64,000 nucleotides of DNA from Prevotella sp. (GTDB lineage Bacteria > Bacteroidota > Bacteroidia > Bacteroidales > Bacteroidaceae), in the NCBI GenBank assembly GCA_017554105.1, contig JAFZIY010000031.1, positions 1-64,000 of the forward strand. The letters run 5' to 3'. Below the pieces are notes generated by a model. The model saw only the letters and a list, made by a program, of their open reading frames with translations. It was not told the origin of the DNA and did not search any database. Below, one piece after another: positions 58,441-64,000 of this stretch. How positions within the stretch are numbered: position 1 is the first letter of the stretch; every line of letters begins with the position of its first letter. The position numbers and the translations under genes were made by a program.

Positions 58441-58497
58441 CAGCCAAGAAGAAAAACTGTGCAACAGTTACGCAAAAAATTATAAGGAAAAACGACA

Positions 58498-59529
58498 ATG
58501 GCTATTAATGGAAATGCTTCATTCACGATGAAAGACATCGCCCGGGAACTGGGCGTGTCGGTGGCTACTGTGTCGCGAGCACTGAAAGACAGTCCGCGCA
58601 TAAGCACCGAACAGAAGGAGCGCATCAAGAAATTTGCACGGGAGCATAACTTCTACCCCAACCTCACTGCTGAGCAACTGCGCCATAATCGCGTGAAACC
58701 TTCCAACATCATTGGAGTTATTATACCACAGATAGCGCATTATTATTTCTCCACGATACTGTCCGGTATAGAGGAACAGGCAAGGATTCGCGGATACAGC
58801 ATTATGGTGGCACAGAGTGAAGAGAGGTATGATCTGGAGAAGCGTATATGCGAACACTTCATGGAAAACCGTGTTTGCGGAGTCATTGTGTCACAAGCAA
58901 AGGACACCGTGGAGTACGACCACTTCAAGAAACTGGCCGACATGGGAGTTCCCTTGGTGTTCTGCGACCGCATTTGTACCGGAATCAATGCCAGCCGTGT
59001 TGTCGTCGACGACTACATGGGGGCATTCACTGCCGTGACACACCTCATTGAGACGGGCTGCAGACGCATCGCCTTCTACGGCGCACCGATGAAACTCGAG
59101 ATATCAAAGAACCGCTATAACGGTTATCGTGATTCCATTCTGCGCCACGGGTTAGAACTTGACGAGTCGCTGGTGTTCATATGCGACAACCGCGCCGATG
59201 CCGAAGAACTCACTCCGAAGGTGCTTAGCAGGGAAGACAGGCCCGACGCTTTCTTCGCCATCAACGACGATACAGCCATCGGAATCTTGTATACTGCCAA
59301 GCGAATGGGATTCAAGGTGCCCGACGATGTAAGCATCTGCGGATTCACCAATGGTGAACGCGCCGTGGCATGCGACCCTATGCTCACCACCGTTGAGCAG
59401 CGCGGGCACATGGTAGGCGAAGAGGCTGTCGATGTGCTTGTGGCTCATGTCGAAAGACTTATTGCCCCTGGCAAGATTGAAAAGAAAGTAGTTAGGACAC
59501 GACTTGTGGTAAGAGGAACAACGAGGTGA
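58498..59529 (+). CDS. LacI-family transcription factor of the starch regulon
   Basis: The 343-residue protein has an N-terminal LacI helix-turn-helix (FTMKDIARELGVSVATVSRALKDSPRIS, about 9-36), a hinge helix (YPNLTAEQLRHNRV) and a periplasmic-binding-protein-like sugar domain (NIIGVIIPQIAHYYFSTILSGIEEQA to DDVSICGFTNGERA). It would bind TGCAAACGTTTGCA, found at four promoters including its own. The site lies about 70 bp upstream of each start, so activation, not classical repression, is inferred. B. thetaiotaomicron instead uses the unrelated SusR. Confidence 0.92.
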   Translation: MAINGNASFTMKDIARELGVSVATVSRALKDSPRISTEQKERIKKFAREHNFYPNLTAEQLRHNRVKPSNIIGVIIPQIAHYYFSTILSGIEEQARIRGYSIMVAQSEERYDLEKRICEHFMENRVCGVIVSQAKDTVEYDHFKKLADMGVPLVFCDRICTGINASRVVVDDYMGAFTAVTHLIETGCRRIAFYGAPMKLEISKNRYNGYRDSILRHGLELDESLVFICDNRADAEELTPKVLSREDRPDAFFAINDDTAIGILYTAKRMGFKVPDDVSICGFTNGERAVACDPMLTTVEQRGHMVGEEAVDVLVAHVERLIAPGKIEKKVVRTRLVVRGTTR

Positions 59530-59608
59530 CAACCCACGTTAAGTCGCTCCTCAAGGAAAGTATCTCAATCGCCAACCTTTTGAATTTAAACTTTAAACAT
59601 ATACAAAC

Positions 59609-60919
59609 ATGGAAAAACCTGATTTAAGATTCTGGCAACTATGGAATCTAAGCTTCGGATTCTTCGGAGTACAAATTGCCTATGCACTACAAAGCGCTAA
59701 CATCTCACGTATTTTCCGCACACTTGGTGCCGATCCACACGACCTCTCATACTTCTGGATACTGCCACCACTGATGGGAATACTCGTGCAACCGATTATC
59801 GGAACACTGAGCGACAAGACTTGGACACGCTTCGGTCGCCGTATCCCGTATCTTTTCGTAGGAGCGGCAATGGCAGTTGCCGTGATGTGCCTGCTACCCA
59901 ATGCCGGTGTGCTGGGTCTTGCCACTGTAGGAGCAGTGCTTGTTGTGGGTACCATCCTGCTCATGTTGCTCGACACGTCCATCAACATGGCAATGCAGCC
60001 ATTCAAGATGCTGGTTGGCGACATGGTAAACGAGAAGCAGAAGGCAAAGGCATACAGCATCCAGTCGTTCCTGTGCAATGCCGGTAGTGTGGTAGGTTTT
60101 GTCTTCCCATACATCTTTGCTGCCATTGGAATGAGTCAGGAGGCACCTGAGGGAGTCGTTCCACAGCCTGTTGTATGGTCGTTCTACGTCGGAGCAGCCA
60201 TCCTCATCCTGTGTGTTCTGTACACCACGATAAAGGTTAAGGAGTGGAATCCTGAGGAGTACGCCAAGTACAACAATCTGAGCGAGAAGAAAGACGAGGG
60301 AAGCAGCAACTGGTTTACACTGCTTAAGAATGCTCCTTCCACATTCTGGAAGGTGGGACTGGTGCAGTTCTTCTGCTGGGCAGCATTCCTCTATATGTGG
60401 ACTTACGTCGTTGACGCCGTGTCACTCACCGTTTGGAAAACCGACGACCCCACAAGTCTCGACTATCAGAATGCGGGCAACTGGACAGGAATTCTTTATG
60501 CAATACAGGCTATGGGCTCAGTGGGTTGGGCTATGGTACTGCCTCGTTTCAAGAACACCAAGGTGGCCTACTCGGTTAGTTTGTTGCTTGGAGGACTGGG
60601 CTTTGCCCTCATCCCGTTCTGTCCTGGTCAGTATCTGCAAATCATTCCATTCCTTCTCATTGGCTGTGCATGGGCTGCCATGCTCGCCATGCCGTTCACC
60701 TTCGTTACCAATGCCCTGCAAGGCTATGGTCACATGGGAGCCTATCTCGGACTCTTCAACGGTACCATCTGCATTCCTCAGATAGTTGCTGCTCTCTGTG
60801 GCGGAATGATTATGCGTGCCATTGGCGGCACCCAGAGCACCATGATGATTGTTGCAGGTATCTTCCTTGTCATCGGTGCACTTTGCGTAGGTGTTATCAA
60901 GGACAACCAGCATAAGTAA
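59609..60919 (+). CDS. MFS maltose/maltodextrin transporter (SLC45/GPH-like)
   Basis: This 436-residue protein has 12 membrane spans. Near 60-80 it has QPIIGTLSDKTWTRFGRRIPY, the loop 2-3 motif of the sugar:cation symporters (SLC45/GPH group), which includes bacterial maltose transporters. It probably carries maltose or short maltodextrins across the inner membrane to cytosolic MalQ. It lies 79 bp after the LacI-family gene on the same strand and ends one base into the PAP2 gene, so the three are likely one transcript. Confidence 0.85.
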   Translation: MEKPDLRFWQLWNLSFGFFGVQIAYALQSANISRIFRTLGADPHDLSYFWILPPLMGILVQPIIGTLSDKTWTRFGRRIPYLFVGAAMAVAVMCLLPNAGVLGLATVGAVLVVGTILLMLLDTSINMAMQPFKMLVGDMVNEKQKAKAYSIQSFLCNAGSVVGFVFPYIFAAIGMSQEAPEGVVPQPVVWSFYVGAAILILCVLYTTIKVKEWNPEEYAKYNNLSEKKDEGSSNWFTLLKNAPSTFWKVGLVQFFCWAAFLYMWTYVVDAVSLTVWKTDDPTSLDYQNAGNWTGILYAIQAMGSVGWAMVLPRFKNTKVAYSVSLLLGGLGFALIPFCPGQYLQIIPFLLIGCAWAAMLAMPFTFVTNALQGYGHMGAYLGLFNGTICIPQIVAALCGGMIMRAIGGTQSTMMIVAGIFLVIGALCVGVIKDNQHK

Positions 60920-61527
60920 TGCGGAAACTGTTCCTATCATTACTGCTCACGGCAGTTGCCTTCTCATGCATGGCGCAGGAGACAGGCGCTGCCGACATCG
61001 GCACCTCCACCGTGAATACTGGTAAGAGTATTCATAGTGACGGTGTCGATGACGTGTTGCAGTACACCCCGCTTGCCGCCACCATAGCACTGAAGTTGTT
61101 CGGCTTAGAGAGCAAAAGCGAGTGGGGAAACCTTCTCATCAACACCACAACGACATACGCAAACACCGCCATCATCAGTTATATGCTGAAACATTCGGTC
61201 AACTCCACGCGTCCCGATGGCACCGACAACCACTCGTTCCCGTCGGCACATACCGCCATTGCCTTTGCCGGAGCAACGATATTGGCCAAGGAATACGGAC
61301 ACATATCACCGTGGATTACCGTGGGAGGTTACACCATTGCCGCCGTGACTGCCGCCGACCGCGTGCGCCGCAACCGCCATCGGTGGATTGACGTAGCGAC
61401 GGGTGCCGCAATAGGCATTGCCACCACCGAGTTAGGATACTACATCGGGGGACTCGTTCTGCCCGACAACAAACAGTATTCCCTGTCCGTCTCACCGACA
61501 TGTCTTAACCTTGTGGTGAAACTTTAG
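60919..61527 (+). CDS. PAP2-family phosphatase, periplasmic
   Basis: This 202-residue protein has a signal peptide (LFLSLLLTAVAFSCMAQ) and the three PAP2 motifs: KHSVNSTRPDG, PSAHT and RVRRNRHRWIDVATGAAIG. Two hydrophobic segments lie between them. Such enzymes remove phosphate from lipid carriers or other phosphate esters in the periplasm. The start overlaps the stop of the transporter gene (TAATG). Whether it has a role in starch use is not clear. Confidence 0.85.
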   Translation: MRKLFLSLLLTAVAFSCMAQETGAADIGTSTVNTGKSIHSDGVDDVLQYTPLAATIALKLFGLESKSEWGNLLINTTTTYANTAIISYMLKHSVNSTRPDGTDNHSFPSAHTAIAFAGATILAKEYGHISPWITVGGYTIAAVTAADRVRRNRHRWIDVATGAAIGIATTELGYYIGGLVLPDNKQYSLSVSPTCLNLVVKL

Positions 61528-61569
61528 AAGTGCCGGTATCTACAAAGAGCGTTTCCGAGGTTGTGATTG

Positions 61570-61676
61570 TTGCCCAACGACAATGCGATTGATGGCTAAT
61601 GGCAGTGTCATTGATGCCTAATTGGAGTGCGATTGATGGTCAATGGGAATGCAAATGATAATGAATGGGAGTTTTA
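61570..61676. repeat. Four degenerate repeats of about 24 bp
   Basis: Units such as AATGCGATTGATGGCTAATGG, GTGTCATTGATGCCTAATTGG and GTGCGATTGATGGTCAATGGG are in tandem in the gap before the acyltransferase gene. No gene is seen. Confidence 0.6.
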
Positions 61677-61680
61677 GTCG

Positions 61681-62682
61681 ATGTCAAGTATTAAGTTCTC
61701 TTCGCTCAGCGAGCACCGCACCGCACTGATGGGGGCGGCGATGCTCTTTGTCATGCTCTTCCATGTGGGCATGGACCGCCACAGCACTTTCTATGCCTTG
61801 CACCGCGTCGGCAACGTGGGCGTCGACATCTTCCTGTTCCTCAGCGGCATCGGACTATGGTTCGCATGGCTGAAGAGACCTTCGCTGAAACGGTTCTACT
61901 GGCGCCGTTTCGTGCGTCTTTATCCCGCATGGCTCATCATGGCGATGCTTTTCTACATCCCCAATTACATCAACACTCCCGGCGGAGGCTACAGTCCCGA
62001 CATCCCGAACCTCGTGCTGAACATTCTCTTCGGATGGAGTTTCTGGCGCATTGACGACCTCACGTTCTGGTTCATACCCGCCATCATGGCGCTCTATCTC
62101 ATCGTTCCGTTCTACATCCGCCTCATCCTCCGCCACCCTACGTGGCGGTGGCTGCCCGTGGTGGCAATGGTTTGGGCTGTGATGGTGCAGTATTATCCTC
62201 CCGTCCACTCGCTTGTGGGACATGTGGAGATATTCTGGAGCCGTATTCCCATTTTCCTTTTGGGCATCAACTGCGGACTTCTGGTTGCCGAGAAACGCTC
62301 TATGGAGGGTTCCGCCCTGTGGCTCCTGCTACTCACGCTGGTGCTCAGCCTCGTGATGTGTCTTGAGTTCGAGGAGTCGTGGCGCGGACGTTTCCCACTC
62401 TTCCTCGAGCGCATGGTGTACATTCCTCTTGCCATTTCGATCTCTCTTCTACTATCCCACTGGCTCGAGAAGGCGCCCCACTGGTTGCTGCGCGGCATGG
62501 CTTTCGTGGGCATGCTGTCGCTTGAGGCATACCTGATACATCTGCATTTCATCCTTGTAAACGTACAGAAATACCACCTCGGTTATGTCCTCACGGCGCT
62601 CATCACCATCGTTGTCTCGCTCGTCCTTGCCTACTTACTGCATCATTTAGTGGCTTTCATCACCCGTTTTTTACCGAGATGA
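61681..62682 (+). CDS. Acyltransferase 3 family membrane protein
   Basis: This 333-residue protein has about ten membrane spans and starts SSLSEHRTALMGAAMLFVMLFHVGMDRHS, with the H in FHVG and the R segment of the acyltransferase-3 (OafA/NodX) family, then FYWRRFVRLYPAWLIM. Such enzymes add acetyl or other acyl groups to surface glycans. Its substrate cannot be told. It follows a repeat-filled gap and is not clearly part of the starch system. Confidence 0.85.
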   Translation: MSSIKFSSLSEHRTALMGAAMLFVMLFHVGMDRHSTFYALHRVGNVGVDIFLFLSGIGLWFAWLKRPSLKRFYWRRFVRLYPAWLIMAMLFYIPNYINTPGGGYSPDIPNLVLNILFGWSFWRIDDLTFWFIPAIMALYLIVPFYIRLILRHPTWRWLPVVAMVWAVMVQYYPPVHSLVGHVEIFWSRIPIFLLGINCGLLVAEKRSMEGSALWLLLLTLVLSLVMCLEFEESWRGRFPLFLERMVYIPLAISISLLLSHWLEKAPHWLLRGMAFVGMLSLEAYLIHLHFILVNVQKYHLGYVLTALITIVVSLVLAYLLHHLVAFITRFLPR

Positions 62683-62725
62683 CAACTTTTTAACCACTAC
62701 GATGATATTATTTCATAAAAAAATG

Positions 62726-62733
62726 TAACTTTG
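62726..62733 (+). promoter_or_regulatory. Promoter -7 box before the UbiA-type gene
   Basis: TAACTTTG, 13 bp before the ATG at 62,747. Confidence 0.55.
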
Positions 62734-62746
62734 CACGCGTGGAGAT

Positions 62747-63631
62747 ATGAAAATGAAGGAAATATTCCGACTGATACGACCTAAGCAATGGCTGAAGAAC
62801 TTGTTTGTTTTCCTGCCTATGTTCTTCGGCGGTGCTCTCACCGACAGCAAGGCCTTGCTGCCGACGATAGCCACGTTCTTCGCCTATTGCTTTGTTGCCT
62901 CCTCGGTATATTGCTTCAACGACATCGTTGATGTTGAGGCCGACCGCCGCCATTCGGTGAAACGCAATCGTCCGATAGCCTCGGGTGCCATCTCCATTCA
63001 GCAGGGCTACGGTCTCATGGTGCTGATGTTCATGCTGGGAATAGTGCCGTTGCTGTTTATCGGAGCGGCATGGTATAAGGTGGCGCTGGTGCTTTTGGGC
63101 TATTACATCCTTAACATCTGCTATTGCGCCCGTCTGAAGCAGTATGCCATTGTCGATGTTTGCGTGGTGGCTTTCGGCTTTGTTCTCAGGCTTCTCGCAG
63201 GCGGCTTCGCAGCGGGTGTGCCACTTAGCAAGTGGATTGTTATGGTGACTTTCCTCCTCACCCTGTTCCTCTCGTTCGCCAAGCGGCGCGACGACGTGGT
63301 GCGTATGGAGGCTACCGGCATCGCACCGCGCAAGAACACCATACGCTACAACCTCACCTTTATAAATCAGGCCATCACCATCACGGCAGCCGTAACGCTG
63401 GTGTGCTACATCATGTACACCGTATCGCCGGAGGTGGAGGCACGTACTGGCAGCCAATACATCTACCTCACGTCGCTGTTTGTGCTGATAGGACTGCTCC
63501 GATACATACAAATCACGGTGGTCGACAAGAAGAGCGGCGACCCCACGAAGATAATGCTGACCGACAGATTCATGCAACTCGTGGTGCTCGCATGGGGCAT
63601 CATGTTCCTCATTGCTATATACTTGATGTGA
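62747..63631 (+). CDS. UbiA-family prenyltransferase (DPPR synthase-like)
   Basis: The 294-residue protein has eight or nine membrane spans and the first Asp motif NDIVDVEADRRHSVKRNRPIASG (near 60-82), which matches decaprenyl-phosphate phosphoribosyltransferase-like UbiA proteins. The start RPKQWLKNLFVFLPMFFGG and the segment LRLLAGGFAAGVPLSKWIV are typical of this subgroup. It would attach a prenyl-phosphate chain to a ribose-phosphate donor or similar. The HAD phosphatase gene that starts 71 bp downstream is its usual partner. Confidence 0.87.
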   Translation: MKMKEIFRLIRPKQWLKNLFVFLPMFFGGALTDSKALLPTIATFFAYCFVASSVYCFNDIVDVEADRRHSVKRNRPIASGAISIQQGYGLMVLMFMLGIVPLLFIGAAWYKVALVLLGYYILNICYCARLKQYAIVDVCVVAFGFVLRLLAGGFAAGVPLSKWIVMVTFLLTLFLSFAKRRDDVVRMEATGIAPRKNTIRYNLTFINQAITITAAVTLVCYIMYTVSPEVEARTGSQYIYLTSLFVLIGLLRYIQITVVDKKSGDPTKIMLTDRFMQLVVLAWGIMFLIAIYLM

Positions 63632-63637
63632 TAAGCC

Positions 63638-63674
63638 TACCCCCATCCCCTCCCAAAGGGAAGGGAGGTCGGAT
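63638..63674. repeat. GC-rich repeat between UbiA and HAD genes
   Basis: CTACCCCCATCCCCTCCC then AAAGGGAAGGGAGGTCGG, the same family as in the prophage and in the susA-like gene. Confidence 0.65.
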
Positions 63675-63702
63675 GTATTGTGATAAAAGTATAATTTGAA
63701 TA

Positions 63703-64000
63703 ATGGAGATTCATGCCTTCGACTTTGACGGAACGCTGACACGGAGCGACTCGCTGCTCGGCATAATACGCCATCAGCGCGGCACATCCGGACTGATGCG
63801 CGTGCTCATTATGCATGCACCGAAACTGCTGATGATGAAGGCTGGACAGTATCCCAACTGGAAAGTGAAGCAGAAGGTGTTCCGTATGTGCTTCGGAGGA
63901 ATGACGCTGGACGACTTCAATGCTCTCTGCGAGGACTATGCACGGAAGCAAAAGGGCATACTGAGGACCGACGGCATGCAGCGTGTCGACGAGGCATTGC
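63703..64000 (+). CDS. HAD-superfamily phosphatase, 3' end outside window
   Basis: ATG 63,703 opens MEIHAFDFDGTLTRSDSLL with the HAD motif I DFDGTLT (Asp7, Asp9). The frame is open to the last base and includes YPNWKVKQKVFRMCFGGMTLDDFNALCEDYARKQK. The pattern fits HAD subfamily IB hydrolases, which often follow UbiA-type genes and remove the phosphate from the prenyltransferase product. About 100 residues are visible; the full protein is usually about 200. Confidence 0.8.
   Translation, partial: MEIHAFDFDGTLTRSDSLLGIIRHQRGTSGLMRVLIMHAPKLLMMKAGQYPNWKVKQKVFRMCFGGMTLDDFNALCEDYARKQKGILRTDGMQRVDEAL

Larger units (their letters stand above)
58166..58497. promoter_or_regulatory. susC/lacI divergent control region
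   Basis: This non-coding stretch holds the susC leader, its -7 box (58,301-58,308), a central operator (58,365-58,376) and the lacI-family -7 box (58,433-58,440). The centre of the operator is 62.5 bp from both -7 boxes. Neither promoter has TTTG at -33. Confidence 0.75.

Overview
The window comes from a member of the Bacteroidota, most likely Prevotellaceae. The evidence is a complete SusC/D/E/F starch-uptake locus, a type 9 secretion sorting tail on the secreted amylase, and promoters of the Bacteroidota form (TTTG, about 19 bp, TAnnTTTG). No rRNA or tRNA gene is visible, so the genus is an inference from gene content.

Positions 1 to about 34,104 are most of a Mu-like (transposable) prophage; its left end lies outside the window. 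An early module on the plus strand (1-5,960) holds the DDE transposase, a MuB-like ATPase, a second RecA-like ATPase, a DUF4406 protein, a GemA-like protein, Gam and an HNH nuclease. A head/packaging module on the minus strand (12,728 down to 6,076) holds small and large terminase, gp36-like, portal, gpF-like and gpG-like proteins. From about 12,860 a divergent late promoter drives protease/scaffold, a capsid with a C-terminal BACON-like domain, amidase, a putative spanin, tail tube, tail-assembly chaperones made by -1 frameshifting, tape measure, baseplate and fibre genes. The fibre end (28.4-31.9 kb) has two near-identical short leader genes, each with a run of nine G, placed before lectin-like fibre genes: a candidate phase-variable switch. 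The right arm carries a Dam-like methylase and a ThyA-fold enzyme whose base-selecting residue is Asp, as in dCMP-specific enzymes. The right end has four regularly spaced copies of a CTTCGTTT-type motif and interrupts a small host gene.

Positions 34,294-36,822 encode a single-chain restriction-modification enzyme (nuclease, N6-adenine methylase and specificity regions) in AT-rich DNA. A 680-bp non-coding stretch full of repeats follows.

Positions 37,502-60,919 form a starch/maltodextrin system. One operon (malQ, a lipoprotein, susB, an AraC-type regulator, a pullulanase, a SusA-like amylase), a separate secreted amylase gene, the susC-susD-susE-susF operon and a lacI-family gene followed by an MFS transporter share one palindrome, TGCAAACGTTTGCA. 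It sits 61.5-62.5 bp from the -7 box of all four promoters. None of these promoters has a good -33 element, so I infer that the LacI-family protein acts as an activator. Surface SusC/D/E/F and the secreted amylase would bind, cut and import starch; SusA, SusB and pullulanase would cut in the periplasm; the MFS protein and MalQ would take the sugars into the cytoplasm. A PAP2 phosphatase, an acyltransferase, a UbiA-type prenyltransferase and the start of a HAD phosphatase follow.

Two repeat families cross the whole window and enter reading frames of both phage and host genes without breaking them: a GC-rich CCCTCCC...GGGGAGG element and short tandem repeats just before start codons.
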